NCBI GenBank assembly: GCA_031459235.1 | Contig: JAVKIY010000005.1 | Location: forward strand, 7,049-71,048 | Length of the DNA stretch: 64,000 nt | Direction: 5' to 3' | From: Fervidifonticultor_A tertius | Lineage (GTDB): Bacteria; Sysuimicrobiota; Sysuimicrobiia; Sysuimicrobiales; Humicultoraceae | In this document: piece by piece, positions 25,037 through 34,190 of the stretch | Position numbering within the stretch: the stretch's first letter is position 1 | How the letters are laid out: each line of letters begins with the position of its first letter | Notes under the pieces: generated by a model | Told to the model about the DNA's origin: nothing | Databases searched by the model: none | The model's input: the letters and a program-made list of their open reading frames with translations, nothing else | Program-made: the position numbers and the translations under genes

Positions 25037-25894
25037 TTGCGCGCACGCTGGCTCCCGGCGCCGCTGGGCGGCTTCATCGGTGCCGCAGGTCGCGGGCGCG
25101 TGCTCGCCGCGTTCGCGCGCAGCGCCTACCTCGAGGTGCGCGGCGAGGTCGTGGCGCTGGCCGCCGCCGGCCTGGACCGCGGGCCGCTGGTGATCCTGGT
25201 GGACGGCTTCGACGGCGGGCGGCTGTCACCGGGTGACGAGGTGGCGCTCGCGGGCGGGCGGCTGCGCGTGGCCGCCTACGACATCGCGCTCGACGGCGCG
25301 GATCCGTGGGACCCCACCCTGCCGACTCCTCCGGCCGGTGCGGTCTCGCGCCTGCCCGACGTGGAGCGTGCGCTCGCCCGAGGGGCGCCGCCAGAGAGCG
25401 CTGCGGCGCTGCTCGGGCACCCGCCGGCCGCGGTGTCCGCCCGGCACCGGCGGCTCCTTGACAGTCTTTGCGCAGGGCTCGCCGTCCTGGAAGACACGCT
25501 GCGAGGCCTCGACGCGTGCGGCGATCTCGCCGCAGCCGTGGGCCACATCGCCGGCCGGGGCCCGGGGCTCACGCCGTCGGGCGACGACGTGCTGGTCGGC
25601 GTCCTGCACGCGATGACAGCATGGCCCGCCCTCGCCGCAGCGGCGGGCGGCCCCGAGGTGCGACGCCGCATCGCCCGTGCGGCGAGTCCCCTGACCACGC
25701 GCATCAGCGCGGCCTACCTGCGGGCCGCATCCGAGGGATGGGCGGCCGAACCGTGGCACACGCTGGTGGGGGCGCTGGACGGGACGGACGAGGCGCTGGG
25801 GGCCGCGGTGGCGGCACTGCTTCGGGTGGGCGAGACATCCGGCGCCGACGCGTTGACCGGGTTCTGCTGGGCGGCGCGGAGGCTTGGCGCCTGA
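25037..25894 (+). CDS. allH: DUF2877 protein, YlbF/AllH-like (oxamate carbamoyltransferase component)
   Basis: About 285 aa. The family hallmark GRGPGLTPSGDDVLVGVL lies near residue 180, with an N-terminal region containing RSAYLEVRGEVVAL and LVILVDGFDGG. DUF2877 is the YlbF family. In E. coli the ylbF-ylbE-fdrA genes (renamed allH, allG, allF) were reported to form the oxamate carbamoyltransferase of anaerobic allantoin breakdown. The likely start is TTG 25037; TTG 24959 is possible but overly long, and no ATG or GTG is available. The partners DUF1116 and FdrA are encoded 10 kb away at 36279-39287. Here it follows the second cox operon by 103 bases and converges with the AccDA gene. Confidence 0.75.
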   Translation: MRARWLPAPLGGFIGAAGRGRVLAAFARSAYLEVRGEVVALAAAGLDRGPLVILVDGFDGGRLSPGDEVALAGGRLRVAAYDIALDGADPWDPTLPTPPAGAVSRLPDVERALARGAPPESAAALLGHPPAAVSARHRRLLDSLCAGLAVLEDTLRGLDACGDLAAAVGHIAGRGPGLTPSGDDVLVGVLHAMTAWPALAAAAGGPEVRRRIARAASPLTTRISAAYLRAASEGWAAEPWHTLVGALDGTDEALGAAVAALLRVGETSGADALTGFCWAARRLGA

Positions 25895-25895
25895 G

Positions 25896-27659
25896 TCAGC
25901 CGGCCTGGCCGCCGCCGGCGCCCGCCGCAGAGGGCCCGGCCGGACGTCGCTGCAGCCGCTGCTCGACCGACTCGAGCAGTTCCTGCACGCCGCGCGCCAC
26001 CTCGCGCCAGGCGCTGCCGTACTGCCCCATGGTCCGGTACTTCCGGTAACGCCGCTCAACCAGCCGACGCGGAGGCAGCCGCCCCAGCTCCGCGAGCGCG
26101 GAGACCACGTAGCGACGCACCGCGGCCGCGGCCGCGTCGTGGTCGGCGTGCGCGCCGCCGGCCGGCTCCGGGATAATGCCGTCGATGACCCCGAGGCGCA
26201 GCAGGTCGGCCGCGGTGAGCTTGAGAGCCGCGGCCACCTCGGGCGCGCGCGCGGCGTCGCGGTAGAGGATCGCGGCGGCCGCCTCTGGGGAGATGACCGA
26301 GTAGAACGCATGCTCCAGCATGTACACCCGGTCGGCGAGGCCCAGGGCGAGCGCCCCGCCGCTGCCGCCCTCGCCGATGACCACGGCCACCACGGGCGTC
26401 GGGAGCAGGGCCATTGCCTGGAGGTTGGCCGCCAGTGCCGGCGCGATGCCGCGCAGCTCGGCCTCGTAGCCGGGGTAGGCGCCGGGCGTGTCGATGAGCG
26501 TCAGCACCGGCAGGCCGAACGTGCCCGCGAGCCGCATCAGCCGCAGCGACTCGCGGTAGCCCTCGGGCAGCGGCATGCCCTGGTGGGGACCGCCGGGCCG
26601 GTCGGGCCACGACCCGCGCTCCTGGCCGATGACGACCACCGGCTGGCCGTCGATCTCGCCGAGCCCGCCGACGATCGAGGGGTCGTCGCCCGACTGGCGG
26701 TCGCCGTGGAGCTCGACGAACGAGGCGACCATCCGCCGGATGTAGGCGAGCGCCGTGGGCCGCTGCGGGTGACGCGCAGCCTGGACGACGTCCCAGGCTT
26801 CCGGTGGCTGCGTCTGCGGCGCACGCGGGAGCCGCTCGGCGGCCAGGTGTCCCCGCGGGCCGCGGCGGAGGTGGCGCAGGAGGTACTGCACGACCTCGCG
26901 CAGCCGCCGCCGGTCGAGCACCAGGTCCACCATGCCACCGGCAAACAGGCGCTCCGCGCGGTGCGAGTCCGGCGGCAGCACCTCGCCGACCGTGGCCTCG
27001 ATCACGCGCGGGCCGACGAACCCGACCTGGGCACCCGGTTCCGCGATGAGGATATCTCCCAGCGAGGCGAAGCTCGCGGTCACGCCGCCGAACGTAGGGT
27101 GCGCGAGCACCGAGACGTACGCCAGCCCGGCCGCGTGGTGGCGCGCGCGCGCGGCCGCGGTCTTGGCCATCTGGACCAACGATAGCATGCCCTCCTGCAT
27201 GCGCGCGCCGCCGCTGGCGGTCACCGTCACCACGGGCAGCCGCCGGCGTGTGGCAACCTCGAACGCCTTCGCGATCTTCTCGCCGACGACCGACCCCATG
27301 GTGCCGCCCAGGAACGCGAACTCGAAGACCGCGAGCACCACCGGGAGACCGCCGATGCGCGCCGCTCCGACCACGACCGCCTCGCGCAGGCCCGTGCGGC
27401 GGCGCGCCTCGATCAGGCGCGCGCGGTAGGCGCGCTGGTCCGCGAACCGTAGCGGGTCGGTGGAGATGAGCCCGCGGTCGAACTCGCGGAACGTGCCAGC
27501 GTCGACCAGCGAGGCGATGCGATCGCGCGCCGGCATCCCGAGGTGCGCGCCACAGGCAGGACACACCCACAGGCTCTGGCGCAGCGCGTCCTCCGACGCC
27601 TCGGCCCCGCAGGCCGGGCAACGGTGCACAGCCGGCCCGGCCGACCTAGACCGCGCCAT
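25896..27659 (-). CDS. Fused acetyl-CoA carboxylase carboxyltransferase, beta (AccD) + alpha (AccA) in one chain
   Basis: A 587-aa protein. Residues 14-36 hold the AccD zinc finger (C14, C17, C33, C36), and residues ~40-265 the beta domain with ASGGARMQEGM and FASLGDILIAEPGA. After a short linker the alpha domain begins (~270) with LAYIRRMVASFVELHGDR and contains IGQERG, DTPGAYPG and GEGGSGGALALG. The carboxyltransferase moves carboxyl from carboxybiotin to an acyl-CoA. Most bacteria encode the two chains separately. No biotin carboxylase or biotin carrier gene is in the window. Its start overlaps the CoA-transferase stop by 14 bases, hinting that the substrate may be an acyl-CoA made by that operon rather than only acetyl-CoA. 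Confidence 0.88.
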   Translation of the reverse strand: MARSRSAGPAVHRCPACGAEASEDALRQSLWVCPACGAHLGMPARDRIASLVDAGTFREFDRGLISTDPLRFADQRAYRARLIEARRRTGLREAVVVGAARIGGLPVVLAVFEFAFLGGTMGSVVGEKIAKAFEVATRRRLPVVTVTASGGARMQEGMLSLVQMAKTAAARARHHAAGLAYVSVLAHPTFGGVTASFASLGDILIAEPGAQVGFVGPRVIEATVGEVLPPDSHRAERLFAGGMVDLVLDRRRLREVVQYLLRHLRRGPRGHLAAERLPRAPQTQPPEAWDVVQAARHPQRPTALAYIRRMVASFVELHGDRQSGDDPSIVGGLGEIDGQPVVVIGQERGSWPDRPGGPHQGMPLPEGYRESLRLMRLAGTFGLPVLTLIDTPGAYPGYEAELRGIAPALAANLQAMALLPTPVVAVVIGEGGSGGALALGLADRVYMLEHAFYSVISPEAAAAILYRDAARAPEVAAALKLTAADLLRLGVIDGIIPEPAGGAHADHDAAAAAVRRYVVSALAELGRLPPRRLVERRYRKYRTMGQYGSAWREVARGVQELLESVEQRLQRRPAGPSAAGAGGGQAG

Positions 27660-28836
27660 CGCGGTGCATCGCGGCGATCGCCGCGTCGTCGAAACCGCAT
27701 TCGCGCAGGATCGCGTCGGTGTGCTGACCCAGCACGGGTGGCGGCGCGGCGACGCGGCCCGGCGTCTCGGACAGCTTCACGGGCACACCGGTCTGCCGGA
27801 TGCGGCCCGCGCGCGGGTGGTCGACCTCCACCACCATCCCGCGGTGACGCACCTGCGCATCCGCGAACAGGTCGGCCATCAGGTAGATGGGGCCAGCGGG
27901 CACGCCGGCCGCCTCGAGGGCGCGCGTCCACTCCGCGGTCGTCCGCGACGCGAAGAGCTCCTCGAGCAGCGCCACCAGCGCGTCGCGGTGGGCCACCCGG
28001 TCAGCGTTGGTACGGAACCGGGCGTCCGCGGCCAGGTGGGGCGCGCCGACGGCCTGGGTGAAGCGGCTCCAGATCGCCTCGCTGCCGACGGCCACGTTGA
28101 CGTAGCCATCGCGCGTGCGGAACGCCTGGTAGGGCACCAGCGAGGGATGCGCGCTGCCCAGCCGCCGCGGGTTCTCACCGGTCGCGAAGTAGTGCCCGGC
28201 CTGGTAGGTCATCCAGCCTACCTGGGCGTCGAGCATGGCGGCGTCCACGTGCTGGCCGCGGCCCGTCCGGGCGCGCACGTGCAGCGCCACCATGATGCCG
28301 AAGGCCGCGAACATGCCCGCGGCGATGTCGGTCACCGCCACCCCCACCTTCACGGGTGGCCGGCCCTCCTCCCCGGTCGTCCCCATCAGTCCGCCCATGC
28401 CCTGGACGATCAGATCGTAGGCGACGCGCTCGCGGTAGGGCCCGTCCTGGCCGAACCCCGAGATGGACGCGTACACCAGCCGCGGATAGGCGGCGGCCAC
28501 CGCCGCGTAGCCGAAGCCGAGCCGGTCCATGATACCCGGCCGGAAGTTCTCGACCAGGACGTCGGCGCGGGCGAGCAGCCGCCGCAGCACCTCCTGGCCC
28601 GCCGGGTGCTTGAGGTTGAGGGTAAGGCTCTCCTTGTTGCGGTTCACCCCGAGGAAGTACGCGCTCTCGCCGCCCACGAACGGCGGGCCCCAGCCGCGGG
28701 TGTCGTCGCCGCCGTCGGGGCTCTCCACCTTGATGACGCGCGCCCCCATGTCGCCGAGCATGGTGGTGCAGTAGGGCCCGGCGAGCGCGCGGGTGAGGTC
28801 GAGGACCAGCAGGTCGCCCAGCGGACCGTCGCGCAT
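27646..28836 (-). CDS. CaiB/BaiF (family III) CoA transferase
   Basis: A 396-aa family III CoA-transferase. Signatures include VLDLTRALAGPYCTTMLGDM, GARVIKVESPDGGD, NRNKESLTLNLKHP, VENFRPG and the expected catalytic Asp170 in VTDIAAGMF. It moves CoA between carboxylic acids through acyl-enzyme anhydrides. The specific acids are unknown. It lies 18 bases after the cyclase-family gene and overlaps the AccD-AccA gene, so acid activation, carboxylation and an amide/ring hydrolase appear to be co-expressed. The length matches the family. Confidence 0.92.
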   Translation of the reverse strand: MRDGPLGDLLVLDLTRALAGPYCTTMLGDMGARVIKVESPDGGDDTRGWGPPFVGGESAYFLGVNRNKESLTLNLKHPAGQEVLRRLLARADVLVENFRPGIMDRLGFGYAAVAAAYPRLVYASISGFGQDGPYRERVAYDLIVQGMGGLMGTTGEEGRPPVKVGVAVTDIAAGMFAAFGIMVALHVRARTGRGQHVDAAMLDAQVGWMTYQAGHYFATGENPRRLGSAHPSLVPYQAFRTRDGYVNVAVGSEAIWSRFTQAVGAPHLAADARFRTNADRVAHRDALVALLEELFASRTTAEWTRALEAAGVPAGPIYLMADLFADAQVRHRGMVVEVDHPRAGRIRQTGVPVKLSETPGRVAAPPPVLGQHTDAILRECGFDDAAIAAMHRDGAV

Positions 28837-28854
28837 GCTCAGAGGCCCGGGGGC

Positions 28855-29685
28855 CTACGCCTCCACGAACGCGACGAGCCGGCAGAACGCCGCCTCGCCG
28901 CCCTTGAACCGGAACGGGAAGCAACCAACCCAGACCCTCTGGTCGAGCACCAGGTCGATATCCCCGCCGACGTTCTCCACGTGGAAGACGCCCCGGGGGA
29001 ACAGCTTCGTGTGGGTCGCCTGGTAGTCGCGCGGCCAGGGGAACGCCTCGTCCATGGACATGCCGATCTTCCGCTCGACCTCGGGGATCAGGTCACGCCG
29101 CGCGTCGCGCACCTTGGTGTTGAAGGGATGGTCGGTGGAAATGGCGTCGACCGCCATCCACCGGATGCCCCGGTCCAGCACCCAGTCGCAGAACTCGGCG
29201 CGCGGGCCGGGGTGCCGGAGGAACGAGCGAGGCAGGTCGGGCCCGGCGTCGCGGTGCCGCCCCCTCGTGGCCTCGGACCAGTCCTCGTTGTAGTACGCGT
29301 GGTAGCCGGTGTGAATGACCAGGATGTCGCCGCGCTCGATCCGGATGCCGTGCGTCTTCTCCCATTGTTCGAAATGCTGCGGGCCGTAGATGTCGTAGTC
29401 GCCGATCCCGAACGGCTGCAGGTCCACGACGCACGCCGGGCCGACCAGGGTGGCGATCGGGATGCCCGCGACGTCGGGGCCGGGGTCGTTGAAGTGCAGC
29501 GGTGCGTCCAGATGCGTGGCGATGTGGTTGGTGCTGCTGATGTGCTGGGCGTTGACGCCCTCGAAGGCCATCTTCTTGACCCACTTGACGGTCGGACCCT
29601 CGTAGTAGGCGAACGGCGGCGAGTCCACGCTGAAGTTCTGCGAGAGGTCGAGCACGCGGCAGCGGGACAGGTCGAACGGCTTCAT
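28855..29685 (-). CDS. Cyclase-family metal-dependent hydrolase (kynurenine formamidase-like)
   Basis: A 276-aa protein. The metal-binding motif HIATHLDAPLHF covers residues 54-65 (His54, His58, Asp60, His64), preceded by LDLSQNFSVDSPPF and followed by the conserved core GDILVIHTGYHAYY. Family members hydrolyse N-formylkynurenine, isatin, or cyclic amide/imide-like compounds. The GTH of classic formamidases is ATH here, so the substrate may differ. It starts from ATG 29685 and is followed by the CaiB gene. Operon membership with a CoA transferase suggests it opens or deacylates an acid precursor. Confidence 0.85.
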   Translation of the reverse strand: MKPFDLSRCRVLDLSQNFSVDSPPFAYYEGPTVKWVKKMAFEGVNAQHISSTNHIATHLDAPLHFNDPGPDVAGIPIATLVGPACVVDLQPFGIGDYDIYGPQHFEQWEKTHGIRIERGDILVIHTGYHAYYNEDWSEATRGRHRDAGPDLPRSFLRHPGPRAEFCDWVLDRGIRWMAVDAISTDHPFNTKVRDARRDLIPEVERKIGMSMDEAFPWPRDYQATHTKLFPRGVFHVENVGGDIDLVLDQRVWVGCFPFRFKGGEAAFCRLVAFVEA

Positions 29686-29832
29686 GCAGGCTCCTCCTCG
29701 GGCGGATCGATCTGGTGGGGACTAGCTTCGGCGCCGCGCCGGCGGTGCCTGCGTGCCGCCGGTGGCGGCGCGGCGACCGCACAGGCGGCCCTCGGGCTGT
29801 GGCGGGCGCGGCGCGCCTGACGCCGCACAGAA

Positions 29833-30858
29833 CTAGCCGGGGACGAACGCCTCGTGCGTGGTCGAGGGGCGGCTGCCGCCGACGGTGAGCCCGCCGCCGG
29901 GGATGTAGATCGTCCCGCCCACGGCCGCGGCCCCGGTACCGTGGCGCGGCGTGGGCATCGGCGGCAGCGCCGCCCACCCGTCGGCGCGGGGATCGTAGAC
30001 CTCGGCCTCCTGGAAGACGCGGCCGGTCTCCTCGCCGCCGAACACGTACGCCCGGCCGCCCAGGGCCGCGGCCGCGGCGCCGCTGCGGGGCGTGGGCAGC
30101 GGCGCCCGCTCCTGCCACCGGTCGGCCGCGGGATCGTAGGCGTGGTGGCGCCCGGTGTTGTTCGCGAAGGTGTTGAACCGGCCGCCGATCGCGTGGATGC
30201 GGCCGTCGAGGACGACGAGCGCGATGTGGTCGCGGCCGTCGGGCAGCGGCGCCCGCGCGCTCCAGGTGTCGGCCGCTGGGTCGTAGACCTCGTGCGTGCC
30301 CACGCTGGTGACATCCCGACCGCCGACGACGTGGAGCCGGCCACCCACCTCGGCGACCGACATCGCGCCGCGCTTGGCGGGCAGCGGGGCGATCTCGCGC
30401 CAGGCGTTCGCCGCCACGTCGTAGACGAAGCAGTTGGCGATCGCGGTGCGGTTCTGCTCGATGAACCCGCCGAACGCGTAGATGCGGCCGTTGAACCCGA
30501 CCACGCCCACGTGGTTGAGGCCCCGCGGCATCGGGGCGAGCGTGCGCCAGGCATCGGTGGCCGGGTCGTAAACCTGATTGAGCGGCTGATCGACGCGGCC
30601 CTCGGCGTAGCCTCCGAGCACGTAGACCTTGCCGTCGAGGACGGCGACGCTGATCTCGGTACGCGCAAGCGGCAGCGCGGCCCGCGTGATCCACCGGCCG
30701 CCCCCGGTCTGCGCCACGCGCGGCGCCCCGGCCGGGGACGCCTGCGTCACACGGGCGAGCGTCCCGGCCGCGGCGGCCCATCCGAGCGCCGCGGCGCCCG
30801 CGACGAACGCGCGGCGGGTGATCCCATCGGCTGCGGTGTGGCGGCGGGTTTGCGACAT
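29833..30858 (-). CDS. Tat-exported kelch-repeat beta-propeller protein
   Basis: A 341-aa protein with a twin-arginine signal (ITRRAFVAGAAALGWAAAAG, residues 13-32) and a six-bladed kelch propeller. Repeats of about 48 residues have the pattern V.DGKVYVLGGY...VYDPATDAWR.LAPMP, e.g. GRIYAFGGF, GRLHVVGGRD, GRIHAIGGRF, GRAYVFGGE and GTIYIPGGG. The Tat signal implies folding in the cytoplasm before export. Kelch propellers may bind protein or sugar ligands or have sialate-mutarotase-like or galactose-oxidase-like activity; no catalytic set was identified. ATG 30858 follows AGGAGGGGGAG. It is first in the leftward operon with the cyclase, CoA transferase and AccD-AccA genes. Confidence 0.82.
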   Translation of the reverse strand: MSQTRRHTAADGITRRAFVAGAAALGWAAAAGTLARVTQASPAGAPRVAQTGGGRWITRAALPLARTEISVAVLDGKVYVLGGYAEGRVDQPLNQVYDPATDAWRTLAPMPRGLNHVGVVGFNGRIYAFGGFIEQNRTAIANCFVYDVAANAWREIAPLPAKRGAMSVAEVGGRLHVVGGRDVTSVGTHEVYDPAADTWSARAPLPDGRDHIALVVLDGRIHAIGGRFNTFANNTGRHHAYDPAADRWQERAPLPTPRSGAAAAALGGRAYVFGGEETGRVFQEAEVYDPRADGWAALPPMPTPRHGTGAAAVGGTIYIPGGGLTVGGSRPSTTHEAFVPG

Positions 30859-31012
30859 CTCCCCCTCCTGGCCGGCTGGTGCACCACGACCCTCGTACGC
30901 AGGGGGCGCCCGGCCGGTTCGCGCGCCCGGGAGATGCGGGCCACACGCGCCGTTCGGCCCGGCCCGGGCAGGGAAAGGCGCGGGTGGAGCGTAATCTCCC
31001 TGCGACCCCACG

Positions 31013-32281
31013 ATGGACCTCATCATCAGACGGGCGGCGACCCTGGCCCACCCCGGGCCCGTGGACATCGGGATCGACGGCGGGCGCATCGTCCGCCTCG
31101 CCCCGGCGCTGCCCGACCGCGCCGCCGAGGAGATCGACGCCGACGGACGCCTGGTCACCCCCGGGCTGGTCGAGCCGCACATCCACCTGGACGCCGCCCT
31201 CACCGCGGGCGAGCCGCGGTACAATGCGACGGGCTCGCTGTTCGAGGGGATCGAGATCTGGGGCGAGCGCGTCCGCTCGCTGACCCGCGACGACGTCCGG
31301 CGCCGCGCCCACGAGGCGATCACCTGGATGCTGGCCTGCGGGGTCACCCACATCCGCACCCACGTGGACGTCTGCGACCCGTCGCTCGTGGCGTTGCGCG
31401 CGCTGGTCGAGGTCCGGGACGCGTGGCGGGGCGTGGTCGGCATCCAGATCGTCGCGTTCCCCCAGCAGGGCATCTACTCGTTCCCCGACGGCGAGGCGCT
31501 CCTCGTCGAGGCCCTGGGGCTGGGCGCCGACGTGGTGGGCGGCATCCCGCACTACGAGTGGACCCGCGAGTATGGCGAGCGGGACGTTCGCACCGCGCTG
31601 CGGCTGGCCGCCGAGCACGATCGGCGGGCCGACCTGCATTGCGACGAGACCGACGACGACCAGAGCCGGTACCTCGAGCTGGTGGCTGCCGAGACGATCC
31701 GCCTGGGGCTCCAGGGCCGGGTGACCGCGAGCCACACCACCGCGATGCACTCGTACAACAACGCCTACGCCTACCGGCTCATCCGGTGGATGCGCCACGC
31801 CGGGGTCCACATCGTCACCAACCCCCTGGACAACGCCGTGCTCCAGGGCCGCTTCGACGGCTACCCGGTGCGGCGCGGCTATACGCGCGTGCGCGAGTTG
31901 CTGGCGGCCGGCATCAACGTCTGCATCGGCCATGACTCGATCATGGACCCGTGGTACCCGCTGGGGGTCGGCGACCCGATCCAGGCCTGCTTCGTGATGG
32001 TGCACTACGGCCACATGTCGGCGCACGCCGACTTCACCACGCTGCTCGAGATGGTCACCACCCGCGCCGCGGCCGCGCTCGGGCTCGCGGACTACGGCCT
32101 GGCGGAGGGGTGCCGGGCGGACCTGGTGGTCTTCGACGCGCCCACGGCCATGGACGCCATCCGGCGGCTGGCACCGCGGGTAGCGGTCATCGCGGGCGGC
32201 CGCGTGGTGGCCCGCACGACGCCCGCGCGCACAGAGGTCCTCGCCGGCGGGGAGCGCCGGACGGTGACGTTCCAGCGATGA
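31013..32281 (+). CDS. codA: Cytosine deaminase / CodA-like amidohydrolase
   Basis: A 422-aa metal-dependent deaminase. Metal ligands are His56 and His58 (PHIHLD), His209 with Glu212 (HCDETDDD) and Asp308 (GHDSIMDPWYPLG). The VAFPQQGI segment carries the substrate-binding Gln. All match the CodA pattern, in which cytosine becomes uracil and ammonia; related enzymes act on creatinine-like or isoguanine-like rings. ATG 31013 is divergent from the kelch gene. Its stop overlaps the downstream permease start (ATGA), tying it to an NMT1-type importer that probably brings in the pyrimidine-like substrate. Confidence 0.88.
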   Translation: MDLIIRRAATLAHPGPVDIGIDGGRIVRLAPALPDRAAEEIDADGRLVTPGLVEPHIHLDAALTAGEPRYNATGSLFEGIEIWGERVRSLTRDDVRRRAHEAITWMLACGVTHIRTHVDVCDPSLVALRALVEVRDAWRGVVGIQIVAFPQQGIYSFPDGEALLVEALGLGADVVGGIPHYEWTREYGERDVRTALRLAAEHDRRADLHCDETDDDQSRYLELVAAETIRLGLQGRVTASHTTAMHSYNNAYAYRLIRWMRHAGVHIVTNPLDNAVLQGRFDGYPVRRGYTRVRELLAAGINVCIGHDSIMDPWYPLGVGDPIQACFVMVHYGHMSAHADFTTLLEMVTTRAAAALGLADYGLAEGCRADLVVFDAPTAMDAIRRLAPRVAVIAGGRVVARTTPARTEVLAGGERRTVTFQR

Positions 32282-33096
32282 GCGCGGACGCCGCGCCGGC
32301 CCGGCCCGCCGCGCGCCCCGGCCCGCGGGTGCGGCTCCCGGTCGCGGAGCTGCGCTCCTGGGCGATCTTCGGTGCGCTCGCCGTGGCCGCGTGGGAGGCG
32401 GCCTCCCGACTGTACGGGCAGCCCTACCTGCTGCCCGCGCCGTCGGCGATCGCCGCGGAGTTCCGCGAGCACTGGCCGCTGGTGCTCGGCTACGCGGCGA
32501 TCACCAGCCAGGAGATCGTCGTCGGGTTCCTGGCGGGCGCCCTGGCGGCCCTGCTGTGCGCGATGGTGTTCCTGCGGCTCCCGCGCCTGGTCGAAGACTT
32601 CCTCTACCGGGTGATCGTCACGCTCAACAGCACGCCCTTCGTCGCGCTGGCTTCGCTGGCGGTGGTGTGGTTCGGGCTGGGGCTGCAGAGCAAGATCGTC
32701 ATCGCGGGCATGTACACGTTCTTCGCGGTCCTCTACACGACGCACAAAGAGTTCATCTCGGTCGAGGTCATCCGCGAGCAGTTGATGGACATCTACAACG
32801 CGACCTGGTGGCAGCGGATCTTCCTGCTCAAGATCCCCTCGGCGCTGCCCATCATCTTCGTGAGCCTCAAGGGCGGGGTCATGGCCGCCGTGAATGGCGC
32901 GATCGTCGGCGAGCTCTTCGGCGCGTTCGAAGGGCTCGGCTACATGATCCTGGACTCGCGGTACGTGGGCAACACTGTGCGGGTGTTCCTGGCCGCGGTC
33001 TTCTGCACCGCTATCGGGTGGCTGCTCCTCGGCGCCGTCACGCTCGCCGAGCGCCTGCTGCTGCCCTGGCACGTGAGCATGGCCGGGCGCCGGTAG
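32278..33096 (+). CDS. ABC transporter permease, SsuC/TauC/ThiX type
   Basis: A 272-aa membrane protein with about six helices. The permease signature region IVIAGMYTFFAVLYTTHKEFISV is followed by an EAA-like loop (IYNATWWQRIFLLKIPSALP) and the C-terminal GAIVGELFGAFEGLGYMI. ATG 32278 overlaps the codA stop. It pairs with the NMT1-like binding protein and ATPase that follow, forming a nitrate/sulfonate/pyrimidine-class importer. A nine-base-pair hairpin surrounds its stop codon (33082-33104). Confidence 0.92.
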   Translation: MSADAAPARPAARPGPRVRLPVAELRSWAIFGALAVAAWEAASRLYGQPYLLPAPSAIAAEFREHWPLVLGYAAITSQEIVVGFLAGALAALLCAMVFLRLPRLVEDFLYRVIVTLNSTPFVALASLAVVWFGLGLQSKIVIAGMYTFFAVLYTTHKEFISVEVIREQLMDIYNATWWQRIFLLKIPSALPIIFVSLKGGVMAAVNGAIVGELFGAFEGLGYMILDSRYVGNTVRVFLAAVFCTAIGWLLLGAVTLAERLLLPWHVSMAGRR

Positions 33097-33104
33097 CGCC
33101 CGGC
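33082..33104 (+). other. Intercistronic GC hairpin upstream of the binding-protein gene
   Basis: GCCGGGCGC (33082-33090) pairs perfectly with GCGCCCGGC (33096-33104) around loop CGGTA; the permease stop codon TAG starts in the loop. It lies about 80 bases upstream of the binding-protein ATG. With the larger hairpin after that gene, it brackets the mRNA segment encoding the solute-binding protein. Confidence 0.5.
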
Positions 33105-33182
33105 GCGAGAGGAGGACGGAGGCCCAGGGGCGCTGCCCGGCCAGCAGTACGGTTCCACCAGACGCACGAGGGGGGAGACGCG

Positions 33183-34181
33183 ATGCGCATCGCACTGCGA
33201 ATGGCCGCCCTGCTCGCCGCGGTCGTGCTGGCCAGCGCCGGGACGCTGGCGGCGCAGGGCCTAACGAAGGTCACGATCATCGAGGCGTGGTTCATCCACA
33301 ACGAGTCCATGGGCGATCCGGTCGCCGTGGAGAAGGGGTTCTACCGGAACCTGGGGCTCGACGTCCGCGTCGTCGGCGGCGGCCCGGGGCTCTCTCCGAT
33401 CGACCGCGTGATGGCCGAGTCCAAGAAGGGCACGATCGTCTTCGGCGTGGACTACCCTTACAACATCCTCGACGCGCGGGAGAAGCAGCGACTCCCGCTG
33501 GTCGTCGTGGCGCACGACTTCCAGCGCTCCGCGGTGCGGCTCTTGTCGTGGAAGGAGCTGCGGGGCCCGCGCGATGTGGAGGGCACGGTGGCCACCTGGA
33601 TCGGATACGACAAGCAGATCAAGGCGGCGATCGGTCCGGACTGGGAGCGCCGCATCCGAGTCGTCAACCAGCAGGGCGACCCGGCCACCATCGGCTCCTG
33701 GCTGAAGAAGGACTACCAGTTCGCGCACGCGATGATCTACAACGAGGTGCTGGTCGCCAAGCGCACCGCCAAGGAGCGGTACTACGTCTACGACTTCCCG
33801 TCCTGGGGGATCGACTGGCCGGAGAACGTCGTCTTCACCACCGAGGAGATCGTCCAGAAGCACCCGCAGGTCGTGCAGGCCTTCGTGACCGGCCGCTACC
33901 AGGGCTACAAGTACGCGCTGGCTAACCGGCAGGAGACCGTGCGGATCCTGGTCCAGTACAACAGCAATCTCAAGGGCGGCGAGGCGCACGAGCTCGAGGG
34001 CATGGACGGCATCGCCTCGATCATGGTGACCGACACCTCGCGGCGCCACGGGCTGGGGTACGTGGACCCGGCCGGCTGGCAGCGCGTGGGCCGCGACATG
34101 CAGCGAGCGGGCTTCTACCGCACGATGCCGAACGTCACCGCGGCCTACTCCACCCGGTTCCCGAGCAAGGTGATGCCGTAG
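33183..34181 (+). CDS. NMT1/THI5-like ABC transporter substrate-binding protein
   Basis: A 332-aa protein with a Sec signal peptide (MRIALRMAALLAAVVLASAG, cleavage near LAAQG, residue ~25). The mature sequence is NMT1-like: FIHNESMGDPVAVEKGFYRN, LDVRVVGGGPGL, and ENVVFTTEEIVQKHPQVVQAF toward the end. Such proteins bind pyrimidine precursors (hydroxymethylpyrimidine), riboflavin-like or sulfonate ligands. Linkage to codA favours a pyrimidine-like ligand. ATG 33183 follows AGGGGGGAG at a good distance. GC hairpins lie on both sides of the gene, which would fit higher expression of the binding protein than of the membrane parts. Confidence 0.9.
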   Translation: MRIALRMAALLAAVVLASAGTLAAQGLTKVTIIEAWFIHNESMGDPVAVEKGFYRNLGLDVRVVGGGPGLSPIDRVMAESKKGTIVFGVDYPYNILDAREKQRLPLVVVAHDFQRSAVRLLSWKELRGPRDVEGTVATWIGYDKQIKAAIGPDWERRIRVVNQQGDPATIGSWLKKDYQFAHAMIYNEVLVAKRTAKERYYVYDFPSWGIDWPENVVFTTEEIVQKHPQVVQAFVTGRYQGYKYALANRQETVRILVQYNSNLKGGEAHELEGMDGIASIMVTDTSRRHGLGYVDPAGWQRVGRDMQRAGFYRTMPNVTAAYSTRFPSKVMP

Positions 34182-34190
34182 GCACCGCCC

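Noticed and set aside
29093..32026. 977-codon minus-strand open frame spanning the cyclase, kelch and codA region
   Set aside because: It overlaps three well-supported genes on both strands, has low-complexity Arg/Pro/Ala composition and no recognisable motif.
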